From Sporosarcina thermotolerans (GTDB taxonomy: Bacteria > Bacillota > Bacilli > Bacillales_A > Planococcaceae), in NCBI RefSeq assembly GCF_030067815.1, contig NZ_CP125968.1:3216001-3280000 (forward strand): DNA of 64,000 bases, given 5' to 3'. The notes beneath the pieces are model-generated. The model saw only the letters and a list, made by a program, of their open reading frames with translations. It was not told the origin of the DNA and ran no database searches. Positions 38,538 to 47,273 of this stretch are shown one piece after another. Position 1 is the stretch's first letter. Every line of letters begins with the position of its first letter. The position numbers were made by a program, and so were the translations under genes.

Positions 38538-40111
38538 TTGTTCAAAGATCAGCGGTTTGTTGATTATAATGCAGCTGGATTTCGGAAAGATTTACTTTCA
38601 GGGATCACTGTAGGTATCGTAGCCATTCCACTAGGGATGGCTTTTGCAATTGCTTCAGGTGTTAAACCCGAATATGGATTGTACACAACAATCATTGCAG
38701 GGTTCCTCGTTGCGTTATTTGGAGGTTCGCGTTTTCAAATCGCGGGACCTACCGGCGCGTTCATCCCCATTCTTCTGGCAATCGTTCTTCAGTACGGCTA
38801 TGAGGATCTTTTGATTGCCGGTTTTCTTGCAGGTATTTTCCTTGTCATTATGAGCTACTTAGGTGTCAGCAATCTAATTCATTTCGTGCCCCGATCCGTC
38901 ACGATTGGGTTCACTTCAGGAATAGCAATCATTATATTCACAGGCCAGTTCGGGAATTTCCTCGGACTGTCAGGATTGGAAAGCAAGGAATTCTTCCATG
39001 AGAATATGATTGATGTGGCGAAACACCTTCATACAATTAATATTTTTGCAGTCCTTACAGCGGTCATCGGCCTTTCTATAATTTTCATATTGCCAAAATT
39101 AGCTCCAAAGTTGCCGGTGTTGCTTGTAGCGCTTTTAATCCCGACGATTATATCTGTCCTTTTATTTCCAGGAAAAGTAGAGACAATCGGTACGGCATTC
39201 GGCGGAATTCCGCAAACGTTACCGGGTTTCCATTTTCCCCAGATTACACTTACAAAGTTATTGAACTTATGGCAGCCGGCACTAATCATTGCCGCATTGG
39301 GCGCAATCGAATCGCTATTGTCCGCGGTTGTTGCGGATGGAATGAAAGAAGGACCGAAGCATGATTCCAAGCGTGAATTATTCGGTCAGGGAATCGCCAA
39401 TATCGTTTCACCATTATTCGGCGGCATTCCGGCAACCGGGGCAATCGCCCGGACAGCGACCAATATCCGTTCCGGTGCAGTCGGCCCTGTTTCCGGCATC
39501 GTTCAAAGTGTATTCGTGCTATTATTCCTATTACTGTTCGCGCCTTACGCTTCTTATATTCCATTGGCAGCGATGGCTCCAATTCTAATGTTTGTCGCTT
39601 GGAATATGAGCGCAAGGAAGTCATTTGTTCATATTTTATCCGTTCGATCAAGCGATTCAATCGTACTCGTCACAACATTCTTGCTAACGATTTTCATCAA
39701 TCTGACTGTTGCCGTACAAATCGGTATCCTTTTAGCAGCATTGTCATTCTTGCGGAAAATGAGTGGCAAACTGAACATTTCAGTGGGTAAACTTTCCGAT
39801 GTAGAAATTCATAAATTCGGGAAGATGTGACAAAGTTTATCTTTGATGGTCCTTTATTTTTCGGCAGTGCAAAGACGTTTGAGGATAAAATGCCAGGTAT
39901 ACTCTCGAAAGGAACTGGTACGATCATTTTGGATTTTGAACATCTCTCAATGATTGACGCCACGGGCGAGGCCGCGCTATTCACATTATTGGGTGAGGCG
40001 AAGAAAAAGAATGTGAAAATCATCATAAAGAAATTGCCAAAGCAGAAGCTCGCAATGTTTAAAAAGAGCGGATTGTATGATCGAATTGGAGAAGAGAATT
40101 TCTTTATGTGA
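38538..40111 (+). CDS. SulP family anion transporter with STAS domain, one frameshift
   Basis: Secondary transporter of the SLC26/SulP family (sulfate, bicarbonate or other anions). The membrane part of about 430 aa begins 'DLLSGITVGIVAIPLGMAFA' and includes 'RFQIAGPTGAFIPI' and 'GGIPATGAIARTATNIRSGA'. A C-terminal STAS domain ('DGPLFFGSAKTFEDKM', 'LDFEHLSMIDATGEAAL') is in another frame; one added G near 39824 joins them ('KFGKDVTKFIFDG'). Without the indel the two would be separate overlapping ORFs. TTG 38538 has GAAGGGA upstream; GTG 38520 is the alternative. Ion specificity cannot be told. Confidence 0.85.
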
Positions 40112-40117
40112 ACGTGG

Positions 40118-40275
40118 AATGGACCTTGAGCGTGGAAGAATGGGCCTTTGTGAAAAAGAATGGACCCTGAACGCGGGAGAATGGGCCTTTGTGAAAAAGA
40201 ATGGACCCTGAACGCGGAAGAATGGGCCTTTGTGAAAAAGAATGGACCCTGGACACGGGAAAATGGATCTTGTGC
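40118..40275. repeat. 20/21-bp phased array F (word AATGGACCCTG / AATGGGCCTTTG)
   Basis: About eight units between convergent sulP and M20 genes. Two unit types strictly alternate: 'AATGGACCCTGAACGCGGGAG' (21 bp) and 'AATGGGCCTTTGTGAAAAAG' (20 bp), a 41-bp super-period repeated three times with very few differences. The AATGGACC word recurs in array H. Confidence 0.85.
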
Positions 40276-40283
40276 AAATTAAT

Positions 40284-40324
40284 AAAAAGCCGCCACACTT
40301 ACTTTCAAGTGTGGCGGCTTTTTT
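40284..40324. terminator. Bidirectional terminator
   Basis: AAAAAGCCGCCACACTT (40284-40300) and AAGTGTGGCGGCTTTTTT (40307-40324): a perfect stem of about 17 bp between convergent genes. Confidence 0.92.
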
Positions 40325-40333
40325 CATTATTAA

Positions 40334-41438
40334 TTAATCCAAACACGAAGCCTTCGCCAATGTCGTAGCTAACACCCTTGCGCCAACATCAAGCGCATCA
40401 TGATTAAACGTCATATTCGGATGATGGAGTCCCGGACCGAGGTCCGCCCCCACCCCGATCATCGCCGCCTTTATCTCCGGACGATGAATCGTATAGAAAT
40501 GGAAGTCATCGCTACCGGACGTGATGATAGCAGGTGCATACCCCTCTTCACCGACCGCTTCCAATATTCCGTCCCTCGCCAATGCTGACGCCTCTTCCGA
40601 CACTTCCGCAGCAGGTGTGTAATCTGACCAATTCACCTCGATTTTAACATTATGCAAGTCTGCTATCGTTTGGATACCTGTGTCGATTCGTTCCCTCAAT
40701 GCTTTTAAAACGGAATTAGACTGTGCCCGTACATCGATTGCAAACACTGCGTTACCGGGGATGATATTCAAACTTTCCCACCCGCTTGGATCTTAGTCAA
40801 TTTTGCTGAATAGGCTTCGTACGGTGAAAAGTGTATTGTTTTAATAAATGACGCAATGGCAAATATCGGATCGAGCGCATTTCTTCCCTGCTGTGGACGC
40901 GCCCCATGAGCATCCTCTCCACTCACTTTTGCTTCGAGGAAAATCGCCGCCCCATGATGAATGGCGGGTGATACTTTCCCGAACGGAATTTCTTCTTTTG
41001 GTCGGAGATGAACGCCGAACAGATGGATACTCCGTCAACTGCTCCTCTCTCGATCATCGAAATAGCACCATTGCCCTTTTCCTCTGCAGGTTGGAAGATA
41101 AAGCGGATGCGTCCTCCGAGTTCCTGTTCCTTCAAATAAGCGAGCGCACCTATCACCATCGAAATATTTGCGTCATGTCCGCAAGAATGGTTAGCGCGAA
41201 AAACGCCATCAACCTCTTGCCATAGGGCGTCAATATCGGCACGAACGGCAATAATTCGATCCCCTTCACCGATTTCCGCCACGACACCTGTTACGTCATC
41301 GAATGTATGATGTTTCACATTCATTTCCGTAAGGATTTCTGCTATCTTTTTAGTCGTTTCGACTTCCTTCCAACTGATTTCAGGATGTTTATGGAAGTGG
41401 TCGAACCACTCTCCGATTTGTTTATTGATCAACATCAT
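40334..41438 (-). CDS. M20 family amidohydrolase / aminoacylase, two frameshifts
   Basis: Metal-dependent amidohydrolase of about 368 aa. N-terminal part: 'HKHPEISWKEVETTKKI', metal ligands in 'RANHSCGHDANISM' and 'FIFQPAEEKGNG'. C-terminal part: 'TSGSDDFHFYTIHRP' and 'GLHHPNMTF'. A C lost near 41025 and a G lost at 40777-40779 explain the three frames; repair gives 'DGVSHLFGVHLRPKEEIPFG' and 'IQAGGESLNIIPGNAVFA'. All metal ligands survive, so it is probably functional. It resembles N-acyl-amino-acid amidohydrolases. ATG 41438 follows GGAGAG. Confidence 0.82.
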
Positions 41439-41496
41439 AATCTCTCCAATCACCGTCTACCTTCTATATAAAGAATAGCTTACCTTGGCAAAGAAA

Positions 41497-41520
41497 AAAA
41501 GCCGGATTTTTCCGGCTTTA
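41497..41520 (-). terminator. Terminator of the glycosyltransferase gene
   Basis: AAAGCCGGA and TCCGGCTTT pair around TTTT, overlapping the stop; the minus strand continues as T7. Confidence 0.85.
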
Positions 41521-42621
41521 GGATTTCTTTTTTCTTGTCTTTTCAATCTCTTCATAAATCTTCATTAATCGTTTTGAGATAACATCATAGGAGTGGCTCG
41601 CAGCAGTACTCTGCATCACACTACTTCTGTTTTCCCCTGATTCGGATAAAGCCTGTACTATGCCTTCTGCAAGTGATTGTGGATTTTTCGGTTCAACTAA
41701 TATTCCTGCTCCTTCCGCGAGGAGATAGGATAGCCCGCCAACATCCGTGCCGACAACAGGTGTACCTACTGACATTGCTTCGAGTGCCACGAGACCGAAC
41801 CCCTCATGATGGGAAGGGAGGACGAAAACATCGGCCGCCGCTATCCATTTGGCAATTTCCTTTTGCGGCATTGGCAGATGATGAATGATTCGTACATCAT
41901 TATCAAGCAAACGCTTGGCAAAAATACGCATGAATGCCTCATCTTTATCAGACCCAATCATATGGAGTTTTGCATCAGGATACTTTTCTTGGATAACTTT
42001 GAAAGCGTCCACTAGGTCAAGAACGCCTTTTGCCTCAATCATATTTCCGACGAATAAAAGCGTTTTTTCACTCTCCGGAATATCGAGTTCTTGTCTTGCT
42101 TCAGATTTTGGCATCGGCTTGAACACTTCTGTATCAACCCCCATGCTCATCACGTGGACACGCCCTTGGTCCACACCAAATCCCTCGACGATATCCTTTT
42201 TCAGTCGTTCCCCTACTACGATGACAGCGTCCGCGCCTTGAAGAATTTTCTTCGTAGCTGACCGAATCTTTTCATTCTTGGCTGCCATTTTGTCGATGTC
42301 TCCGCCATGTACTGTGACGACATATGGCAAACGAAACAGCTTTTTTCCTATCAAAGAAAGAACGCCTGTTGGAAAGGCATAATGGGCATGTGTCAATGTA
42401 GTCCTACGGTTATCCCCCAACATGTGCATCATTGACCTCATAAACCAGATGAGGTATTTCTTCAAATTCGCTATTTTTCCTTTAGCAGGATCTGTAATTG
42501 CAATAATCTCTACATCCAAGCCTTTGGATCGCAGAAGCTCCACTTGATTCTTCACAAAAATACCGTATGTCGGGTGTTTTTGAGTCGGGTACATATTGCT
42601 GAATATCATTATTTTTTGCAT
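41518..42621 (-). CDS. GT4-family glycosyltransferase
   Basis: A 367-aa GT-B retaining glycosyltransferase. N-terminal domain: 'IFSNMYPTQKHPTYGIFVKN', 'HAHYAFPTGVLSLI' and 'VTVHGGDID'. C-terminal nucleotide-sugar domain: 'LLFVGNMIEAKGVLDLVDAF' and the EX7E motif in 'PSHHEGFGLVALEAMSVG'. It probably adds a sugar to a surface polymer, lipid or thiol precursor. The neighbours (amidohydrolase and wall hydrolase) give no pathway. The C-terminal tail is strongly basic (EKTRKKKS), suggesting membrane surface contact. Confidence 0.88.
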   Translation of the reverse strand: MQKIMIFSNMYPTQKHPTYGIFVKNQVELLRSKGLDVEIIAITDPAKGKIANLKKYLIWFMRSMMHMLGDNRRTTLTHAHYAFPTGVLSLIGKKLFRLPYVVTVHGGDIDKMAAKNEKIRSATKKILQGADAVIVVGERLKKDIVEGFGVDQGRVHVMSMGVDTEVFKPMPKSEARQELDIPESEKTLLFVGNMIEAKGVLDLVDAFKVIQEKYPDAKLHMIGSDKDEAFMRIFAKRLLDNDVRIIHHLPMPQKEIAKWIAAADVFVLPSHHEGFGLVALEAMSVGTPVVGTDVGGLSYLLAEGAGILVEPKNPQSLAEGIVQALSESGENRSSVMQSTAASHSYDVISKRLMKIYEEIEKTRKKKS

Positions 42622-42871
42622 CTATTTTCATCCCATCTTTAAATTCCATAGTCAGTTTTCACGATGAATTATCGACAATTATACCATATACAACAAATCT
42701 CTGAGTAATTTGCATATCTTTTCCAACATTATTACTGGCATATTACAGGAAGCTTAATAGAATTACAGTTTTTCTATATTATTATGTCGAAAAAGCTATT
42801 TTAATTGATTCCATAAATTTATTTGCCTCTAAAAACGTTGGTAATAGGGGTTTTTAGTGTACTTTGTCAGC

Positions 42872-42899
42872 TGTAATCCTAACGTAATGTGACTGTAAC
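42872..42899 (+). promoter_or_regulatory. Triple WalR-type box upstream of the NlpC/P60-SLH gene
   Basis: TGTAAT, CCTAA, CGTAAT, GTGAC, TGTAAC: three hexamers at exact 11-bp spacing, two matching TGTWAH perfectly and the middle one with one change. It lies 86-113 bp before the start codon, in a 363-bp gap (42622-42984) that otherwise holds only AT-rich promoter-like sequence. Confidence 0.7.
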
Positions 42900-42984
42900 C
42901 AAAACAGGGGTTTAAAAGTGTTAGGATGAGTTCACAGACAAAGCACACCTATAGAAATGTGCGAAAGGGGAAATTGAGAAACAT

Positions 42985-43878
42985 ATGAAAAGACTTGTAT
43001 TTGCGGTTTTTGCATGCCTATTAATCTCAACGTCCGCCCAATCCACGGCCTCTGCAAGCACGTCTGCATCTCTTATAACGAGCGCAAAAGCTCATATGGG
43101 AACGCCTTATAGATATGGTGGGACGACAACTTCCGGATTCGATTGTTCGGGATATACACAATTCGTATTGGAAAAAGAAGGGGTTTCGATTCCAAGATCT
43201 ACAGATCAACAATATTCCACTGGAAAAGCCGTCTCAAAAAGTAATTTGCAAACTGGTGATCTTGTATTCTTCAACACATCAGGACGCGGAGTTTCACATG
43301 TCGGAATCTATATCGGATCCAGCAAATTCATTCATGCTTCAACAAGTAGAGGCGTAATGATTTCTTCCATCAACGACCCTGCATATTGGGGAAAACGATA
43401 TATTGGAGCACGTCGAGTGAAAGATTTCTCGGCAGAAACACAAATTGCATCCATCTCCCAAGTACAATACGCTACAAGAGCTGAAATAGCTGAAATCCTT
43501 GTAAAGGAATTGGATCTTTCAAGTACTACAAACGAAGTCACATTCACTGATATTTCAACGTCACATCCACAATATGATGATATTGCTGCAGTCGCAGAAG
43601 CTAAAATCTTCTCTGGAAATTCAGCAGGACAGTTCATGCCGGATGACTATTTGACAAGAAGTGAGCTGGCAAAAGTTTTGGTCGGGGCATTTGACATCCC
43701 AATCGTATCTGGGACCACCCCTTTCACGGACGTCTCAACATCAAACTGGGCAAATGACTACATCAACACACTCTACGTTAATGAGTTAACTTCAGGCTAT
43801 ACTGATGGAACTTATGGCACAACTAAAAATGTAACTTCAAATGAATTTAAACTATTTATTAATAGACTTTCAAAATAA
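42985..43878 (+). CDS. Secreted NlpC/P60 endopeptidase with C-terminal SLH domains
   Basis: A 297-aa protein. Signal peptide (1-25, 'LVFAVFACLLISTSAQSTAS'); NlpC/P60 domain (about 28-150) with the catalytic Cys in 'SGFDCSGYTQF' and His in 'GVSHVGIYIGSSKF'; then about two S-layer-homology modules (165-297: 'TRAEIAEILVKEL', 'SHPQYDDIAAVAEAKIFSGN', 'FMPDDYLTRSELAKVLVGAF', 'TDVSTSNWANDYINTLYVNE'). SLH modules bind pyruvylated wall polymer, so this hydrolase is anchored in the wall and is a plausible SecA2 client. The last SLH repeat is divergent ('TSNEFKLFINRL'). Confidence 0.9.
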   Translation: MKRLVFAVFACLLISTSAQSTASASTSASLITSAKAHMGTPYRYGGTTTSGFDCSGYTQFVLEKEGVSIPRSTDQQYSTGKAVSKSNLQTGDLVFFNTSGRGVSHVGIYIGSSKFIHASTSRGVMISSINDPAYWGKRYIGARRVKDFSAETQIASISQVQYATRAEIAEILVKELDLSSTTNEVTFTDISTSHPQYDDIAAVAEAKIFSGNSAGQFMPDDYLTRSELAKVLVGAFDIPIVSGTTPFTDVSTSNWANDYINTLYVNELTSGYTDGTYGTTKNVTSNEFKLFINRLSK

Positions 43879-43902
43879 TAGAAAAAAGTGGGGAATCCCA
43901 GA

Positions 43903-43935
43903 GGACGAATTCGCATAAGAATTCGTTCTTTTTTT
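43903..43935 (+). terminator. Terminator of the NlpC/P60-SLH gene
   Basis: GACGAATTC and GAATTCGTTC pair around GCATAA; T7 follows. Confidence 0.88.
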
Positions 43936-44159
43936 GTATGGCAATTACGAAGTTTTTAGGCTATTCCTAGAGGGTCAGCATTACCGATAAAGTTTTAATT
44001 TTTGAATGTCATTATCTATTTAAGATGAACCGAGTGTTGTCCTCATCCCCTTTATCTTTTTCAAATATTTTGAGGATTATAGAATTTAGTGTTAAAATTA
44101 ACATGTAGTTCAATGGTATTAGTCAAAATCGCTAATATAACAAGGGGGAGGTTAGCCAT

Positions 44160-45206
44160 ATGGAAATTCAAGAACAAAAGTTCCGAAAAGTTTTCGACAA
44201 CATCACAAAGAAAAAGCACATACATGAATCTGTTCTTCTAGTTGAAAACTCCAATGGCGATGTTTCATACAGTTTTGGGCACGGGGATAAGCATACAGAT
44301 ACACCATTCTTTATTGCAAGTATCACAAAGCTGTTCACAACCTGTTGTATTTTTATGTTGAGAGAGCAGGGTAAACTTACATTAGATGATGAACTAACAA
44401 GCTATTTAAAAAAAGATACATTAAAGAACCTTCATGTTTACAAAGGTCGCGATTATTCTAATAGACTTACCCTCTCGAACTTATTGTTTCATACAAGTGG
44501 ATTGCGGGATGGGATTGAGGAAGGTAGCAACAAGTCGAAAAAACGTGCGATATTTTTCGATGATGTGCAAATTGATTTTAATGAAACCCTACTAAAGACA
44601 AAGGACATCAAGCCACATTTTGCACCGGATATGGGAAAAAGAGCTCATTACGCAAATATAAACTTTGAACTCCTTGGAAAAGTAATTGAAATCGTTACGA
44701 ATTCATCATTGGAAGACGTGTTTAGACAATTAATTTTCGATCCGTTAGGACTAAAAGATACGTATCTTCCTGTAGATGAAGAAGATTTCATCCCGCATCT
44801 TTATTATAAGGACACTGCCGTACACCGTCCAAAATTACTAAGGAGCGTTCGCGCGAGTGGCGGATGTATTTCTACGGCTCATGATTTAATGGTCTTTATC
44901 AAGGCTTTCTTTAAAGGAAAGTTATTTACAACTTTTGTTTTTCAAGACCTACAAGTAAACAACAGGTTGCAGGTTTCTATGCTTCCCATTCATTACGGTC
45001 CTGGATATATGAGAATTCCACTAAATGGGTTTGCAACACTATTCATGGGAAAAGGTGAGGTAGTTGGCCATTCCGGTTCAACAGGTTCCTTTGCATTTTA
45101 CTATCCCGAAAAGGACATGTTTTTTGTTGGAGATGTCAATCAAATGGAAAACCCAGCGACTCCTGTACGGCTGGTGATGCAACTTGCCATGTCTATGAAA
45201 TCATGA
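44160..45206 (+). CDS. Beta-lactamase-fold serine hydrolase
   Basis: A 348-aa class C beta-lactamase/esterase family protein. Catalytic SxxK is in 'FFIASITKLFTT', the Tyr motif in 'AHYANINFELLGK', and the third motif 'GHSGSTGSF' replaces KTG. There is no signal peptide, so it is cytoplasmic and more likely an esterase or D-aminopeptidase-like enzyme than an antibiotic resistance enzyme. ATG 44160 follows GGGGGAGG. Monocistronic; upstream gap 43936-44159 shows no gene. Confidence 0.82.
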   Translation: MEIQEQKFRKVFDNITKKKHIHESVLLVENSNGDVSYSFGHGDKHTDTPFFIASITKLFTTCCIFMLREQGKLTLDDELTSYLKKDTLKNLHVYKGRDYSNRLTLSNLLFHTSGLRDGIEEGSNKSKKRAIFFDDVQIDFNETLLKTKDIKPHFAPDMGKRAHYANINFELLGKVIEIVTNSSLEDVFRQLIFDPLGLKDTYLPVDEEDFIPHLYYKDTAVHRPKLLRSVRASGGCISTAHDLMVFIKAFFKGKLFTTFVFQDLQVNNRLQVSMLPIHYGPGYMRIPLNGFATLFMGKGEVVGHSGSTGSFAFYYPEKDMFFVGDVNQMENPATPVRLVMQLAMSMKS

Positions 45207-45324
45207 AGATTAAAGTATCTTCCATTAACGTGCGTTTATCAATAGTGGATTAACTCAATTCCTGAAGTTGAAAAAATCGTAAAGAATCGGGTGCTTTAGT
45301 GAAAGAACAAGTTAATAAAAGCTG

Positions 45325-45360
45325 AAAACGCAGATGATGTTAAAACCTCTGCGTTTTTCT
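45325..45360 (+). terminator. Terminator of the serine hydrolase gene
   Basis: AAAACGCAGA and TCTGCGTTTTT pair around a 13-nt loop. Confidence 0.75.
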
Positions 45361-45401
45361 GTAAGATTTAATGGCTAAAAGTGAGTGATTTTGCTTTAAA
45401 T

Positions 45402-46469
45402 TCACTTCGGTAGACCAACATGCATCTCCACCCACTGCGCATCGAACCCAACCCCATCCTCCTGTAGAGGAACAACTACAAATCTTCTATTCTCATCGCG
45501 AACAACAGCCGTCGGATAGAATGTTGAATTCCCCACTTCGACAAAACTCCTTGCCGCATATTGCCCCTTAGAAACGGTCACTTCAGCAATTCCGCCGATA
45601 TATGTGGAATCAAATTGCTGGGCTGAGTAAAAGTTGCCCAATGAATAAAAGATCTTTGTCTTGCCAATTTCAGCATACGGTTGAAGAACATGTGGGTGAT
45701 GGCCAAAAACTATATCCACTTGTTGTGCAGCAAGCCAGTCGGCAAGTTCCTGCTGGTACTCAGAAGGCTGCAATGCATATTCATTTCCCCAATGGATTGA
45801 AACGACCGTTACATCCGTCTCTTTTCTTATTTCCCGTATATCAATCTCCATCTGTTCCCTATCAATCAATGAAACCATATAATCTTTCCCTCTCGGAACA
45901 GGCAACCCATTCAGACCATATGTGTAATTTAAAACACCAACGCGAATTCCTTTCACGTCAAAAATTCGCTTTTCATTCCGATCCTCGGCGGATTCATAGG
46001 CGCCAATGTAAGGCATCCCGTATTCATTCATGTAATTGATTGCATTCAATAGCCCGCGTTCCGATTTATCCATCGTATGGTTATTCGCGATGGACAGCAA
46101 ATCTACGCCATTCGCTTTTAAATCTCGGATAATATGTTTCGGACTATTAAACCGCGGATAGCCAGACAACCCTAACTCCACACCACCCGGCAATGATTCC
46201 TGATTGGCTATCAGAAAATCGATTCCTGTCATTTTATCCTTGACGGCACTAAATGAAGCATCATAGTTGTCGTATGTATATAAGGGATGATGTAAAAGAA
46301 TGTCACCGATCATACCGACCGTGATTTCCGAGTATTCCATTTGCAACTCAATCTCCAGCGGATTCGCTTGAATTGCAGCAAAATCATCCGGAACAATAAT
46401 CTTTTCCTTTTGCGAACACCCCGTTAAAAAACACCCCGTAATTAAGATCAGCATAATGATTCTTCTCAA
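45402..46469 (-). CDS. CapA/PgsA-like metallophosphatase-fold lipoprotein
   Basis: A 355-aa lipoprotein ('MLILITGCFLTGC', lipobox Cys about residue 18) with a CapA domain: 'VGMIGDILLHHPLY', 'FLIANQESLPGG', 'DLLSIANNHTMDKSERGL' and 'VVSIHWGNEYALQPS' followed by 'VFGHHPHVLQPYA' and 'FYSLGNFYSAQQ'. The fold binds two metals; in PgsA/CapA it takes part in poly-gamma-glutamate synthesis. No pgsB or pgsC gene lies nearby, so a capsule role is not supported; a stand-alone surface phosphatase-like role is equally possible. Confidence 0.85.
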   Translation of the reverse strand: MRRIIMLILITGCFLTGCSQKEKIIVPDDFAAIQANPLEIELQMEYSEITVGMIGDILLHHPLYTYDNYDASFSAVKDKMTGIDFLIANQESLPGGVELGLSGYPRFNSPKHIIRDLKANGVDLLSIANNHTMDKSERGLLNAINYMNEYGMPYIGAYESAEDRNEKRIFDVKGIRVGVLNYTYGLNGLPVPRGKDYMVSLIDREQMEIDIREIRKETDVTVVSIHWGNEYALQPSEYQQELADWLAAQQVDIVFGHHPHVLQPYAEIGKTKIFYSLGNFYSAQQFDSTYIGGIAEVTVSKGQYAARSFVEVGNSTFYPTAVVRDENRRFVVVPLQEDGVGFDAQWVEMHVGLPK

Positions 46470-46593
46470 CTAACTATCCCCTGTCTGCCTTCATATAAAA
46501 GAACATATATTTCCACTATACTCCAGGGAATTGCTTTACGGAAGTACTCATTAGGGCTTATCTATAAAATTTGCACTAATTATTGATTAAATC

Positions 46594-46634
46594 AAAAAAG
46601 CTATACGCATCGATGGACGATGTGTATAGCTTTT
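46594..46634. terminator. Terminator of the 57-aa ORF
   Basis: AAAAGCTATACGCATCG and CGATGTGTATAGCTTTT pair with one mismatch around ATGGA; A- and T-tracts on both sides. Confidence 0.85.
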
Positions 46635-46645
46635 CTTTTCTGTTG

Positions 46646-46819
46646 TTATTTTTTGTCATTTGTACATGGCTTTTTCCTTGCTTCCGTGGAATTTTGAAAT
46701 TGCATTACTTGTTTCTTGCCGTCTTGTTCAGGTTCAAAATCGGGAAATTTCGCATTAGGCATTCCCGTAAATCCGTTGTCTTCCTTATCGGTATTTGTTT
46801 GGAAACGGTTGTCTTTCAT
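46646..46819 (-). CDS. Small hydrophilic protein of unknown function (57 aa)
   Basis: Starts MKDNRFQTNTDKEDNGFTGM and continues with PNAKFPDFEPEQDGKKQ; very polar, low complexity in D/E/K/N, with no membrane segment. The ATG at 46819 has GGAG 9 nt upstream and the stop is followed by a strong terminator, which together make a real gene likely. I do not recognise the family; composition is reminiscent of small spore or stress proteins, but that is only an impression. Confidence 0.55.
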   Translation of the reverse strand: MKDNRFQTNTDKEDNGFTGMPNAKFPDFEPEQDGKKQVMQFQNSTEARKKPCTNDKK

Positions 46820-46907
46820 GTTGAACAACTCCTTCGATTAGTCTCCCTATTACAGTTCCCTGAAAACTTTCTTTTAATCGAAGGAATGAACAGCTGAGTG
46901 CCTTAAT

Positions 46908-47192
46908 GAGAACTCTTTCTGTGAGAACGAGAACTCTTCGCTATTAAAGGAGAACTCTTACAGCATGAACGAGAACTCTTCGCTGTTAAAGGAGAACTCT
47001 TACAGCATGAACGAGAACTCTTCACTGTTAAAGGAGAACTCTTACAGCATAAACGAGAACTCTTCGCTGTTAAAGGAGAACTCCTACAGCATGAACGAGA
47101 ACTCCTCACTGTTAAAGGAGAACTCTTACAGCATGAACGAGAACTCTTCGCTATTAAAGGAGAACTCCTTCCACATAAACGAGAACCCCCCC
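46908..47192. repeat. 21-bp phased array G (word GAGAACTCTT), about 14 units
   Basis: The longest array here. Units 'GAGAACTCTTCGCTGTTAAAG' and 'GAGAACTCTTACAGCATGAAC' alternate almost perfectly, a 42-bp super-period. The GCTGTTAAAG end of one type can pair with CTCTTACAGC of the next, so the transcript could fold as a row of small hairpins. It lies between the 57-aa ORF and the terminator of the lipoprotein gene. The 21-bp period makes all frames look like heptapeptide repeats; no ribosome site. Confidence 0.85.
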
Positions 47193-47218
47193 TCCGCGTT
47201 GTAAATAAAACAATCCAT

Positions 47219-47253
47219 AAAAAAGCCCAGCAGCCATTCTCAGCCACTGGACT
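47219..47253 (-). terminator. Terminator of ABC-2 module copy 2
   Basis: AAAAAGCCCAGCAGCCA ... AGCCACTGGACT forms a stem with several G-U pairs; the minus strand ends in T-run. It is near-identical to the terminator of copy 1 at 50611. Confidence 0.65.
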
Positions 47254-47273
47254 CTATCATCACATCCACCACC

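Noticed and set aside
40334-41453. A decayed M20 amidohydrolase
   Set aside because: Two one-base repairs restore every metal ligand, so decay is less likely than read error.
46583-46897. 104-aa plus-strand ORF
   Set aside because: Overlaps the terminator and the antisense of the 57-aa ORF; no ribosome site.
46903-47247. 79- and 114-aa repeat proteins (NENSSLLKENSYS; KSSPLTAKSSRSCC)
   Set aside because: Frames through array G; no start signal, and both strands look equally 'coding'.
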